Below, in pieces: positions 19,930-31,107 of a stretch of 64,000 nt of DNA; position 1 is the stretch's first letter, and the number at the start of each line of letters is the position of its first letter. The notes below the pieces were generated by a model that ran no database searches, had not been told where the DNA came from, and saw only the letters and a program-made list of their open reading frames with translations. The position numbers were made by a program, and so were the translations under genes. Origin of the DNA: Farysia itapuensis (Eukaryota; Basidiomycota; Ustilaginomycetes; Ustilaginales; Ustilaginaceae). Where the stretch lies: NCBI GenBank assembly GCA_023212645.1, contig JALBYC010000025.1, positions 62,001 to 126,000 of the forward strand. Reading direction: 5' to 3'.

Positions 19930-22479
19930 ATGAATGGGATCACTGCCTCACATCCAGCGTCCAAAGGTGGCAGCAGCAGCGGAGGAGGAGCGCTCGATAA
20001 AGCGGCCGGTGTCGCTTCTGCCGTCACCGAAAAGGCTCTCCCCTCGCTACAAAATGCGGCAAAGGCGGTCGCTTCGGGCAGCGGCGAAGCAGGCGCTTAT
20101 CCTGTACCCCACTCGGCTGGAGCTCAACTAGCTGACTACGTTCTCGTGTTCCAGCACATAGCGAAAAAATACCTTCGCGCCAAGGCGAAAGTGCCTACGA
20201 CCGAGCGGGCGCAGATTGCAGCCGAGTACGATAAGCTGCTTCAGCGATTGCGATCCACAGGGTTGCAGGTGACGAGTCGCGAAGGCGCCAAAAGTTCGGG
20301 TCAGGTTTTGCTGTTTGTCCGTGCCGATGACCAGCTTATTGACAGAATGGCCAAGCAGGAGTCGCTGTCTGATTATCTGCACGGCGTTCTGTCGGTGGAA
20401 CCACCACCGCAGCGTTCTTCCAGCCTGCCTGGATCGCAAAAAGCGTCTCCCCACATGACTCCATCCTCGCGCATTCGATTGGTCGACGCGCTGATCACGT
20501 TGCCGGATCTTGGATCTGCTGCTGTCCAACAAGCTGGTGGTCAGCAGAAAGTTCCCTCTGGTGCTGGTCTTCGTCTTGGTCTACCCGAGTTCCCCCACCT
20601 GGTGGACATGACGCCTATTCACGACCCCGACTACAACAAGGCCTGGGTCAAGCGATGGTCACACACCTCTCCCGCCAAGATCCTGTCCGGCGTCGGTCTG
20701 TCCGATCTCGACTCGATCCGGGAGCATTTCGGCGAGGATGTCGCACTCTACTTTGGATTCCTAAACTACTACTTCCAGACCTTGGCGCCGTTGGCTGCTT
20801 GGGGTGCGTCTTTCTGGCTTCTGGGTAAGCCGTTCTCAGCGACCTACTCGCTTGGTCTCGTAGTGTGGGCGTGCCTGGCAGTCGAGATATGGCGTATGAA
20901 GGAACGCAAGCTTGCCGTACGTTGGGGCACGCTCGGTGTCGCAACCGTTGATAGGAGAAGGCACGACTTTGTGCCGCGCGAAAAACGCACGGATCCGGCC
21001 ACCGACGAGCCAGAGGAAGTGTTTGAATGGTGGCGACGCGAACTCCGGGTTGTTCTCTCGCTCCCAGTCGTGGCGCTGTTTGCATCAGTGCTGGCAGCTA
21101 CTATGACGCTCATGTTTGTCGTAGAGATCTTTGTAACTCAGCTTTACCACGGACCAGGGAAGCAAGCGGTGCCATTCATTCCCACAGCGCTGCTCGTCGT
21201 AGCGATTCCGCAGATCATGGCCGCGTGGCAAGCTACGGCCGTAGCCATCACGCGCTGGGAAAACCACTTCAGCTCCAAGTCGTACGACTACTCGCTTACG
21301 CTAAAGCGATTCGCTATGCAGGCAATCACCGCCTATGGTGCGCTCACCCTATCCGCCTATGTCTACATCCCCTTTGGCGAGATGCTGATGCAAACAATGG
21401 TAGAACGTGGCCTCTTCCACGACTCAATCCAGAGTGCTGTGCAAGAGGGTAAGCTCAGCCCCAAAGGCATTGACTTTCACATCAACCCGGACCGCATGCA
21501 CACACAGTTGTTTGCTGTTAGTGTGACCAGCCAGATTGTCAATGCCTTCACCGAGCTCGCTCTCCCCGTCATCATGCGCAAGCTGTTCGAGTGGAAGCAG
21601 GAGCGAAGCGAGCACAAGACGCCACCCTCTTCTGGCGAAGTGACACCGGTTTCTGGATCTGGTGAGCTGGGCGAAGAGTCTGAGCGCCGCTTTGTCTCGC
21701 GCGTCAAAAAGGAACTCGCCTTGCCACCTTACGATCTGTTTGGCGACTACGCCGAGATGGCGACGCAGTTTGGCTACGTTACTCTCTGGTCGGTCGTCTG
21801 GCCTTTGTCGCCTGTGATGGGCTTTGTCAACAACTTTTTCGAACTGAGGTCGGACGCTGCCAAGATCTGTCTGAACAACCGTCGTCCAGTCCCCGTGCGG
21901 GCCGAGACGATTGGGCCCTGGCTAGAGGTGTTTGGTTTCACCGCCTGGCTGGCTGCGCTGAACAATGCAGCGCTGGTCTACCTGTTCCAGCAGTCCGCTG
22001 ACGCTCGTTTGCCTGGCCATTCAACTTACGAAACGACTCTGCGAACGCATTTGCACCCTCCTCCTGCTACTGGCTTCACCACTTCGGCCAACGCCACTGG
22101 CCTCACGGGAGGCACCGACGTACAGTCTCTGTTCAGCTTCACGCGTCTGCTGCCCAAGGGGATCCCAACATCGGGGCCTGCTGGAGCTATTGTAGCCGCG
22201 CTGCTCGTGGCTCTCACTGCCGAGCACGTATATGGTCTGCTACGCACTGGTGTACGACACGTCCTCGAACGGCTCATCTGGCGTGGCTCGACAGAGGAGA
22301 TGCTGGTACGGCGCCGCGAGTGGGCCATCCGCGTTTCCACGCTCAAATCGCACATCCAAGAGCACGATTCCGGCAATGAAAAAGCAGGCGACGAAACCGC
22401 CAGCCCAAGCAGTGGTTTTTGGGCGTCGGATCGCGATGTTGGCGCCCAACTCCTTCGTAATGCCGACAAGACTCAGTAG
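19930..22479 (+). CDS. TMEM16/anoctamin family protein (Ist2-like)
   Basis: A single exon encodes 849 aa starting MNGITASHPA. Residues 1-50 are Gly/Ser/Ala-rich, then a cytoplasmic dimerisation-type domain (about 65-270) leads into a multi-helix membrane domain beginning near LNYYFQTLAPLAAW. Later segments keep the anoctamin pattern, including FGYVTLWSVVWPLSPVMGFVNNFFELRSDA near the end of the core (quoted here only by its landmarks FGYVTLWSVVWPL and NNFFELRSDA). Fungal relatives include calcium-activated lipid scramblases and yeast Ist2, an ER-plasma membrane tether. Which of these roles applies is not evident. The C-terminal tail after the last helix is short, unlike Ist2's long tail, so a scramblase-like protein is more likely than a tether. 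Confidence 0.88.
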   Translation: MNGITASHPASKGGSSSGGGALDKAAGVASAVTEKALPSLQNAAKAVASGSGEAGAYPVPHSAGAQLADYVLVFQHIAKKYLRAKAKVPTTERAQIAAEYDKLLQRLRSTGLQVTSREGAKSSGQVLLFVRADDQLIDRMAKQESLSDYLHGVLSVEPPPQRSSSLPGSQKASPHMTPSSRIRLVDALITLPDLGSAAVQQAGGQQKVPSGAGLRLGLPEFPHLVDMTPIHDPDYNKAWVKRWSHTSPAKILSGVGLSDLDSIREHFGEDVALYFGFLNYYFQTLAPLAAWGASFWLLGKPFSATYSLGLVVWACLAVEIWRMKERKLAVRWGTLGVATVDRRRHDFVPREKRTDPATDEPEEVFEWWRRELRVVLSLPVVALFASVLAATMTLMFVVEIFVTQLYHGPGKQAVPFIPTALLVVAIPQIMAAWQATAVAITRWENHFSSKSYDYSLTLKRFAMQAITAYGALTLSAYVYIPFGEMLMQTMVERGLFHDSIQSAVQEGKLSPKGIDFHINPDRMHTQLFAVSVTSQIVNAFTELALPVIMRKLFEWKQERSEHKTPPSSGEVTPVSGSGELGEESERRFVSRVKKELALPPYDLFGDYAEMATQFGYVTLWSVVWPLSPVMGFVNNFFELRSDAAKICLNNRRPVPVRAETIGPWLEVFGFTAWLAALNNAALVYLFQQSADARLPGHSTYETTLRTHLHPPPATGFTTSANATGLTGGTDVQSLFSFTRLLPKGIPTSGPAGAIVAALLVALTAEHVYGLLRTGVRHVLERLIWRGSTEEMLVRRREWAIRVSTLKSHIQEHDSGNEKAGDETASPSSGFWASDRDVGAQLLRNADKTQ

Positions 22480-22567
22480 TAACGCCTTGTTTCCTTTGTA
22501 CATATTTGCATTGAGGCGAACGATGGATTTTGTTGCCAAAATTATGTTTGTATGTGTAGAGGGTTGT

Positions 22568-23265
22568 TTATTGACCTCTTGTGCCTCGAGATGCGCCGCC
22601 TCGTCCACCGCCTCGTCCACCGCGGTCTCCGCCAGGTCCTCCACCGCGGCCACCGCCACGCTGGTTGTACCCGCCCCGCCCGCCGCGTTGCCCTCCTCCA
22701 CCTTCTCTGGAGTTGGAATGCGAGTTCTGTTGCTGCTGCTGACGCTGTTTCCTTGCAATTTCTTCTGTCTCTTTGACCTGGTCAATCACCGAATCAGCCA
22801 CCCGGCAATATTTAATCTGCACATCTCAATGTCAGCTTGAGTGCGTGCTGATGTATGTTGCGCGAAACGACTTACAGTGCTGCCGCGAATGTAGCATTCC
22901 TTTTGCTTCCAGAATTGTTCTCCGCTCTGTATGGACAAAAGCGTCAGCATTGGGCTTAATCAAAGTGGCAGGAGGGACGGCTCACAACATACCGCACTTG
23001 TTTCGTAGACTTCGCGCAACGTCACGTTCATGAAGTTATCGCATGCTACCAGATGCCCATTGAACGTCGATCCATTCTTGAGCTCCACAAGCTGATGAGC
23101 GGCAATGACGATGGTCAGCGGTCAATGATGGTCAACACGGGGGTCATACGCCTACGTACCATCGGCTTGTTCTGGGCTGCATTAAGCAGCGATAGTGGTA
23201 ACTGCACAGTTGAGAAGGGTGAGTCTCTTGACGTGATGGCGAGGGCATTGATCTGGACGTACCAT
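22568..23265 (-). CDS. LSM4: LSm4, U6 snRNA-associated Sm-like protein
   Basis: The model has five exons in transcript order: 23265-23263, 23201-23160, 23091-22993, 22926-22876 and 22816-22568, giving 147 aa. The first exon is just the ATG (donor ATG|GTACGT), and the second begins [14 protein letters not shown]. The Sm fold follows: Sm1 motif with [20 protein letters not shown] and Sm2 motif with [15 protein letters not shown]. The tail from about residue 95 is Gln-rich and then RGG-rich ([15 protein letters not shown]), as in other LSm4 proteins, where it supports P-body assembly. LSm4 works in the LSm2-8 ring on U6 snRNA and in the LSm1-7 decapping ring. All four introns have GT...AG ends and keep the frame. 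Confidence 0.93.
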
Positions 23266-23550
23266 GGTTGGTATATGCTGGTTGCTGAAGAGGGCGAAGT
23301 GAACGCTTGCGAATCTGCGATGGCCTCAAAAAGTCCAATCTTGACCCGATCAATCTTTCCCGATTTTCTCAAAGGGCGTCCGCCAGACCGCCACCAATTC
23401 GCGTCCCGCCGATGCATGCAGTAACGGAACAGATGTCACACACGGCGATGGACTGTGACAACATGCAAAGCGCATATCTTCACTTCCGTATCTCAAATGG
23501 TATCTGATGTGACTAAATTAGTTCTATTCACCGAGTACCCTTGCTGGTGA

Positions 23551-24834
23551 CATACACCGCTGAGGCTTTTTACTATCACGAATCAAAATTATAATTGTCA
23601 ATTTGAATACGGCTGGTGGCTGCATTTCGCTACTGTCTACCATTCTCCTACCCAACACGTCTCGCATGTCTCGAAAGGACCCTCTTCTGCAAACAACATT
23701 CCAGAACATGGGACCTTTCCAAGACGTGTTTATGTCCGTCTCGGGTACGATACAAGTTCGCCAAGAAAGGTCACCTCTGTCACATCTGACTCTAGCGAGG
23801 GAGAAAGCTGGGCCACGTCAGAGGAACCTACTTACAAGTTCATCGCCGCTCTTGTCAACCTGGGCGACCTTACTACATACAACACAGATGCTGAGATCGG
23901 CAGATTACGCTCGGAGCTGCTTAGAGAACGGAGTGACTCTATAGCCGTAGTCTATGCATTACGAACAGTCGAGGTTCACGGCATCGCCCGCGCTGTTGAA
24001 GTCATGTTCCGAGCGCAGCGTCCACACAGCGCCCGCGCCAGATCGGCTCTAGAGAGAATCGAGCTTCCTCTCTTGAAGACGAAGCTGTGGGTGTCGGATC
24101 ATCCTAATGCCTCCCAGCAAGAGTGCGACGAAAGCATACGTAAGCTGCTGCTGCGGTACCTCGATTGGGCTCATGCAGGTAATCTACACCAGCAAAGCGT
24201 CACAGCAGACAACAGGACGTGTCTGTGCCCCTTGACCGCTTACCTGCAGTACATTATCCAGGAAACACCCTTCGAAGACTGGTCTGAAGCTGTGATGGAC
24301 GTACACTCTGACAACTCGAGCGCATCACCACTAGCCTTTGCATGGGTAACGGCACGCAAGCATCCACTCATTGGAAAGCAGACGGCCGATGTGGCCGCCT
24401 TCGTCAGGATGGGATGTCACGCTTATCGTATGATGGCAGTCAAAGTCGAGATGGACAAAGAAGCCCAGGCCAAGAAGTGGACGATGACGTTTGATGCAAA
24501 CATGTGGTCCTCGCTCAAAACAATCGCCAAAGACTCTGCAAAAGAAGTCAACGCGTGGCTGTATACTGCTCCAGTATCTAGCGACGACTACAGGGTCACA
24601 TGAGAGACTTGTGCTGTAGAGGACGAATTGCAGTCGTTGAAACGAGCAGCAGAATCGCTGAGCGAAGCTGGCAACAAGTTTGCGCAGACGCTGGATGACG
24701 AGGGAGCAAGCTCTGAACGTGACGAGGTCGCCGCTCTCGTTCGTGCTCGAGTGGAGTATGTCCTTGGCAAATCCAGCCCACTCGTTCCTGAGGAGGTAGT
24801 GCTAGCAATCCGAAGGATGGCAGTGAGCAGCTGA
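23551..24834 (+). pseudogene. unrecognised gene A, copy 1 (A1), broken by a nonsense codon
   Basis: One frame is open from 23551 to 24600, then meets TGA at 24601-24603, and resumes in the same frame to a second TGA at 24832-24834. Copy 2 aligns across the break with a CGG codon at the matching position, so the stop looks like a mutation. The first ATG in this frame is 24004; upstream residues in the same frame also look protein-like, so a 5' exon may be missing from view. The product would be soluble and helical, ending in a charged segment that includes ASSERDEVAALVRARVEY. I do not recognise the family. Alternatively the first stop is genuine and A1 is a 199-aa protein. Confidence 0.45.
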
Positions 24835-24843
24835 TGATGACTG
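24692..24843 (+). repeat. direct repeat, left copy (3' end of gene A)
   Basis: This segment matches 28214-28365 at roughly nine positions in ten by eye, and shares the reading frame encoding DDEGASSERDEVAAL. It marks the best conserved part of gene A between the two copies. Confidence 0.85.
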
Positions 24844-25971
24844 CAGTCCGTTCAGTGCAGACCAACCTCGCCTTCACACTATGAATTCGCTAATAAAAGG
24901 TGCGAGTCTGAAGGCTGCTCGATGGGCGCTGCGGAGTTAGCACGGCTTCGTAGACTATGTGTGGGCCGACTCACGTGCCCATCGCGAATCTACTCCTCGA
25001 CTGTCACGGTCGCTCTCCGGCCGAGACACTGCCTGGTGTTCGCTATCTTCTTGGGGTATGCTGTCAGCTGAACCAAAATTGTTTTCGTGGACGCATCCTC
25101 AGATACATTGAAGAAGCCGGTGGCTCTACTTCTATCATGCACGAAAAGAACATATAAAGGTGTGGCCGAGTGGTACGTCCCACTCGCGCAGCCTTGAAGC
25201 CATTGAATGCGAAGGTCGCATGTGCAAGCCCGGAACCATAAGAGGTGCAAATAGACACTCTTAGGTTCTTGAGCGTAAGACTCTACGTGCATGTACATGT
25301 ATGTGGCGGGGAGGATTCGACAGCACAAAAGCAAAGTCAATTTCGGCGCCTCGTCTCCACAGTCCCCTTTTGAAAGCGATACCTGACAGCTGACAAAAAG
25401 CGCGAATCGTTCTTTCCCTTCTGTCTAATTTAGCACCGTCATCAAGTAACACGTAACACAGAAAACGTAACGATTCTCTCCGCTTGCGTGCCCCTGACTG
25501 AAGAAAGAGCTTTGTCGCTGTGATTCTAATTACCTGTTGGATAGCGTAAGTACCTGGTGGATCGCATATTCCCTTTCCCAGAGCTTTGGGTGACTTGTCC
25601 GCTTAGGTTCAGTCCCAAGTTGAGCAAAGTCTCATAATATTTGAGCTCATGAACTTATCTTGCTTTTTCTGTCTTGACTTCTGTGCACAAGGCAGGCGAC
25701 GCAAAGCACGGAGATGGAACCTTATTCTGTACAGAGTGCGTTCATCTCCACAGACCAAGAAAGATGACGACGTTTCTTCCCCGAGTGTAAATGCTTGACT
25801 GATCGAGCAATTTCTTCTTGCTCTACAATCTAAGTAGCTCACCCGTACATGCACAAACCAATGCCCGGTGTTCATGCTTCTTTTATGTGTGGTCAAGAGT
25901 CATCTATCATGCGATAAAAGCAGTGGCACAAGAAAGCTGGGAGTGTCCGAAGCTGAGTCTGGCTTCAACGT

Positions 25972-27328
25972 CTAGGCGTGTGACTCTCTCTTGGATGGAA
26001 TCACCAAGCGATCAAGTCTTACACCTGCATCTTTGCCCTCCGAGGGTCGCAAAAGGCACCACTCGACAAGACCTTCGCTAAACGAGCAGAAGAAAGCTCC
26101 AGAGAGGACTGGAGTTATCAAGGCGGCTGCGACATTGCTTTGGAGCTGCAAGATACGCTCTGTTGTGCTCAGGTCCAATACTGTGAGGAAGGTGGCAGGG
26201 CTGAGAGTGATCACTCTGGCAAAGGAAGCGGGGCTAAGAACGCCTGACGCTAAGTTCCCAGAGATGCCAAAGACGAGCTCGCGAAGGAGAAAGAGGAGAT
26301 CTGCTCGCACTGTCTGTGTTAGGTGCAACAGTTGCTGAAGCCTGACTCTGACCCTTTCGTCATCTGAGTCAATAAGCCAGAGCTGCAGACAAGGCTCTTG
26401 TCCTACAACTAGCTGACCTGCAGTCTTTAGAGCCGAGTATGCCCTCAAGCTGCTCGCGATCTCGGCCAGCAGACCGACCACTGCATTAGCGTAAGGCGCC
26501 CAAGCTGGGTCGCCGAGGATAGAAAAGGATACAAGAGCGATGAGGTTCACAGCTGCCGCTGTGAGAAGCGGCCCGGCTGTATAGAAGGACAAGAGTGGAT
26601 CTTGCCGTCCCGGTTGCTGATATCTCGGGACTTCAAAGCTGTTGAGCTTCTGCAGGTGTCTCGTCGCTCTTAAGAAGACGGTGGACGCGACCGCTGGGAA
26701 GCCTGCCAAGGCCAGTACGGCGACAAGTAGTGTCGCGGGGTGGAACAAGCCGAAGGTCTCTCCCAATCGCGAAAATATAACGCTCAGCCTTCTTCATAGG
26801 AAGTATAGGATCCTCATCGTTTCGACTGAGTCCCAAGGCAGCACCATATGCTGTGTACTTCACTTCCCATCGTGTGACTAGACCGTACCAGAGACAAAGA
26901 GGAGAAGCCCGGGAGCAGATGGTGGCGTGAGGGAGAGAACATGCGAACGAGCTTTTCGGGAGCTGATATACGCTAGCAAGACGTCTGCAGTGTGGGCCCG
27001 TGCAGAGGTCAGCCCAAGATCGTTGGGAGCAGGACGAGTACGGTCCAGACAGCCTCAGTGACCCACACTCATGTACCGCCCTCTACAGTTTCTGGTCGAA
27101 GATCGAACTTGCTTATCTATGTGGGCGTAGTGACGACTTAGACGATCACGACTACGTATGCGTATGCAAGGCGGCACGGCAAGAGACTGGCAGCGTCCAC
27201 GAACGGAACCCAAGATTGTGGCATAGTGTATTTCACAGTGCAGCGCAGCCAAGTGCTTCCCTTTGCTTCTGTATATCCTTTGTGGCACCGTTCCGTGCAT
27301 CGACGGCAGGTCTTAGACGGTAGTGCAT
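25972..27328 (-). pseudogene. unrecognised polytopic membrane protein gene B, copy 1 (B1), frameshifted
   Basis: The long 3' exon (26766 down to 25972) encodes about 260 residues with several hydrophobic segments, for example ATLLVAVLALAGFPAVAS and LITPVLSGAFF. A plausible intron runs from the GTACGG donor near 26892 to an AG near 26761 and keeps frame with an upstream exon ending LLLFVS. Upstream of that, at about 27025-27035, one base is missing relative to copy 2, which shifts the frame. A candidate start is the ATG at 27328-27326 (MHYRLRPAV), matching MHHRLNPAL in copy 2. I do not recognise the family; no ATP-binding motifs are present, so it is not a complete ABC transporter. Confidence 0.45.
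26041..26270 (-). repeat. direct repeat, left copy (3' end of gene B)
   Basis: It matches 29610-29835 at about nine positions in ten by eye, encoding the shared tract from SPASFARV through SFSEGLVEWCLLR. Flanking parts of gene B are far more diverged between copies. Confidence 0.85.
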
Positions 27329-27919
27329 GAGATGCTGAGCAGCCCGTGCTCGCTGAACACTTCTCTGCACTACACGGTTAAAAGCACATGGATTCCTGAC
27401 TAGTTGGATGAAAGCACATGATTTTAGAGTTTGTGACAACTTGCGTGGGAATCTTGGCATTCGGCAAAGATTGGCGCAATCGAGGTCGATCAAAATGCCT
27501 TCATTACGATCAAAATTCATCCTCCCGAATCTCTCGGCGGATGTTGCATTTAGGCAACGCGCTTCTCTGCGGCGGAAGATGAGCTGGTCTGTGTCGCTCA
27601 AACGCATCAAAAGCTCATGCGTCGGATTTTGGACTGCATGAACGTTATCAAACTAGTCATGGTCAACTAAGGTTCTGAGCTGCTAGCTTAGGCTTGTGGA
27701 AAATTTGAAGAGCCCAGAAGCATTCTATGGATCGATCGACTTCAGCGCGGCCAGATCAGTGCGCCGGACTTCGAGCTCGAACCGCAGGCATCGCTTCAGG
27801 CTCCTGAAAGAATTTTGGTCTGGTTCCGCCGCATCAAGCCTCAGCTCTCAAGGCGCTAAGCCCATTAAAGCGGCCCTTGTCATGCGCCAAGTATTTTCGT
27901 GATGGCTTCTCGCTACAGT

Positions 27920-28356
27920 ATTGGATGCCAACCTTATCGTAAGGTGGTAGTCAAGGTCGGAATCGACAAAGGAGCCCGGATCGAGAAGCAGACGATGATG
28001 TGATGACGCTTGATGCAAACATGTGGTGCTCGCTGAGAATAGTCGCCAAAGACTCTGCAGCAGGAGTCAGCGCTTGGCTGCATGCTTTGCCAACAAGCAA
28101 CGACGACTATCAGATCATGCGGGAGGATCACCTTGCAGAGGAGGAATCGCAATTGTTGCAGCGAGCGACAGAACTACTGCGCGAAGCCGGCACCAAGTTT
28201 ACGCAGATCCCGGATGACGAGGGAGCAAGCTCTGAACGTGACGAGGTCGCCGCTCTCGTTCGTGCTCGAGCGGAGTATGTCCTTGGCAAAGCCAGCCCAC
28301 TCGTGCCTGAGGAGGTAGTGCTAGCGATCCAAAAAATGGCAGTGAGCAGCTCATGA
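27920..28356 (+). pseudogene. gene A, copy 2 (A2), truncated and frameshifted
   Basis: From about 28000 the plus frame encodes 117 residues ending LAIQKMAVSSS, closely matching the end of A1 but without its stop codon. Just upstream, sequence matching A1's GCHAYRMMAVKVEMDKEAQA is readable in another frame. The two are separated by a short insertion near 27990-28000 (ACGATGATGTGATGACG against ACGATGACG in A1). The part equivalent to the N-terminal two thirds of A1 is not recognisable. Confidence 0.5.
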
Positions 28357-28365
28357 TGACTGTAT
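28214..28365 (+). repeat. direct repeat, right copy (3' end of gene A)
   Basis: This is the partner of 24692-24843. Confidence 0.85.
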
Positions 28366-29470
28366 TTTGCCACAGCACTGTCGCCCTGCGGAACCCGTTG
28401 CTGTCGATGACCAGACCAATCGGCTCTTGCCGTAGAAGTCCAGACTGTCGAAGCAGTACAATCTGGTAGTATCTCATCGCGCCTGTCCGACGATGCCTGT
28501 CCGACGATGGGTCGTATGAAGCCATCGTTGGCGTCTTTCAATGCTTCTCCACTATCTACTCTACCCCGAACGCCTACCGGTGCGGAGTTGGGGTAATAAT
28601 CAGTCGTGATCTCTACATGGCAATGAACGTCCATCATCACACACTTACTGATGGAAGATTTGTATGCTTCGGTATGCAGTCACAAGGCTCGTGTGAACTG
28701 CCTAAGCAGCGAGTAGGAGCGCGGAACATTTCCGCGGATCAGCACAAGTCAGCATGCTGAGCTGGGCTCAACGATCTTTGCATGACATAATACGGTGTGC
28801 CATTTGCTTCCATACTCTCATTGTTGCTCCCGCGCTAACACACTGCGTGTTGCCATTTCACGAAATGTTAGCTTGTTTGACTGACGTATTCTCGCCTGAC
28901 TAACGCGAAGAAGCTCGTAAGCTCGCATTCCAGCTCAGCTTTGCAAGACGATCACGCACCTTGAACTGGCGCTCTTTCATACGGCGAGCAAAGCCACCAA
29001 TCAAAGTCGTTAGGTCTGAAGGAGCAAAGGACAGCCATTCCTTCAACGTGCAATCATCCGATACAGCAGTGACTGCGAGCATCACAGCCATACGTTCTGT
29101 AGGCAGGTCATGGACTTGGCGCCCTGAGTACCTCAGTGTACGATCTGGCAGAAATCCTACAGAGCATACTTGGGTTATGTGCTAGTGAAAGTGGTTTCAA
29201 GCATGCGACACGAAGCATTCTCTCAGCGCGTCTGGATTTGTATGTCTGACAGAGCACGCTTGGATGGTTTTTTACACGAAAGGAAAACGCCTGCCACAGT
29301 ATGCTTCATTTCAACGTATTCATGTATGCTCGGGAAAGCCCCTTCTTCGCTAGCTTTGTTTGTGTGACTATCTCAACAGCTGACGAGAAACGTACACGGT
29401 CTTGGCTGCTCATGCTCAAGCACAGACAAACTCTTTGGCAATAATAATTAATTAAAATTAGTCTGGGCTA

Positions 29471-31107
29471 TTACATCTGTATCAAGTGGCGCACCAGAGT
29501 AAGTGTTTGCAAGACCCACTTGCAGACTTCGATCGCCAGCCTCTTGAGACTCTCTTGAACAAAGTCACCAAAGATGTCAACCTTGGCGCTTGTGTATAGC
29601 CCCCCCGAGAGCCGCAAAAGGCACCACTCGACAAGACCTTCGCTGAACGAGCAGAAGAACGCTCCAGAGAGGACTGGAGTGATCAAGGCAGCTGCGACAT
29701 TGCTCTGGAGCTGCAAGATCGGCTCTGTCGCGCTCAGGCCCCATACTGTGAGGAAGGCGGCAGGGCTGAGAGTGACGACTCTGGCAAAGGAAGCGGGGCT
29801 AAGAATGCCTGCCACTATGTTCCCAAGGACGCCAACAACCGGGTTTCGGAGCAACGTGGCGTGTGCGTATATTGTTGCTCTGTGCAGGTTCTCAATGTGG
29901 ACCAGGCAAGTGAGGACTTCCAGCTGGTTTGGATTACTCAGCCAAAGCTGCTGCACGGAACCACCAGCGGAAGGCTCGCATGTGGCCCGGAGAATGGAGG
30001 CAGCTTTGAAAGCCGCGGCAACATAGTGGCTGCTGACTGCGTCCCAAGCAGCGGAAGAGCTATGGCGGCCATGACGCTGATAGTAGTCGACACGAGAAGA
30101 GGCTCAGATATGTATGCATCCAAGAGAGGATGCTGTGGCGGTTGGTGTCGAGACGTCGGGAGGCTTGGTAGGTTGATGAACTTTAACGAATGGCGCATCC
30201 CTCTTGCAATGATGGTATTGATGGTTGCAGGGATAATGGCCAAGTAGAGGATGCAGAGGACCATCACAGAGAACTGTGTATGTCCCTCAACCTGACTGAA
30301 CGCTCTCAGAGAGCGCGTCAGAAGATGCTGCGTCACCGTAATAAGCGTTGTCGCCATTAATCGCCTGTACAGGAAGACTCAGGCGTCCCATCGCTCTACC
30401 CTCGCTTCTAACCGTCTGAGACCTTCAGCGCTTTCAACGCCATTTTCCTCTAGAAACGCCACTGTACGGTGTGGCAATGCGTTCGACGAGAGTTGCCTCG
30501 CGCCGATGCTAGCGAATGGCGATGCCGGAAGCGGTTCTGTTAGGGAAGACGACATGCATTGTCAGTCAGTGGGTGCGGCAGGGGTCTGGTACGAAGGTCA
30601 AGGCTATGGTACCACTGCTCGAGGTTTGCAGGTTAGGTCCCAGCTAATACATACACTGTTTACTCCGCTTATCATTGAGTGACTTGGCAGGACCAGAGAC
30701 GAAGAGGAGAAGAACAGGTGGTGTGCGGGAGAGAAATTGCGAAGGAGCTTTTTGGGAGCTAATATACGCTAGCAAGACGTTTTCATTGTGGGTCTGTGCA
30801 GAGGTCAGCTCAAGAGCGCAGAGAGCAAGACCGAATGCGGCCCAGACAGCCTCCGTGACCCACCCACATAGATCGCCTTGGCCAAGGCTTATCTGTGAGG
30901 GCGTAGCGACGACCAAGGCGACCATGACGACATCCGTCTGGATGAGCCGGCATGTAAAGAGACTGACAGTGCTCGCTGACGGACTCGTGATTGCAGCACA
31001 GTGAGTGTCAACGCAGCGCAGCCAAGTTCTTCCCTTTGGTTTGGGACCAACTGTGTGGCACCATTCAGAGCGATCAAGCTCAAGGCTGGATTTAGACGGT
31101 GGTGCAT
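29471..31107 (-). pseudogene. gene B, copy 2 (B2), frameshifted
   Basis: The parts are, in transcript order: a start-like MHHRLNPAL at 31107; a hydrophobic exon in another frame (MVALVVATPSQISLGQGDL and on to LLLFVSG, about 30935-30690); a second membrane exon at 30357-29938; and a C-terminal part at 29956-29471 in a different frame from the preceding one. The frame change near 29940-29956 has no obvious intron, so this copy also looks broken. The middle section is only loosely similar to B1, for example PLLDAYISEPLL against PLLSFYTAGPLL, whereas the C-terminal tract is nearly identical. Confidence 0.45.
29610..29835 (-). repeat. direct repeat, right copy (3' end of gene B)
   Basis: This is the partner of 26041-26270. 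Confidence 0.85.

Noticed and set aside
25153..25260. tRNA-like start: a TATAAA box followed by TGGCCGAGTGG, which fits a Pol III A-box of Ser/Leu tRNA genes.
   Set aside because: No matching T-arm (GGTTCGANNCC) at proper distance and no acceptor stem pairing; at best a decayed tRNA-derived relic.
25972..31107. Idea that gene B is an ABC transporter fragment (ABCC N-terminal domain).
   Set aside because: There are no nucleotide-binding motifs, and the membrane segments do not match ABCC landmarks well enough.
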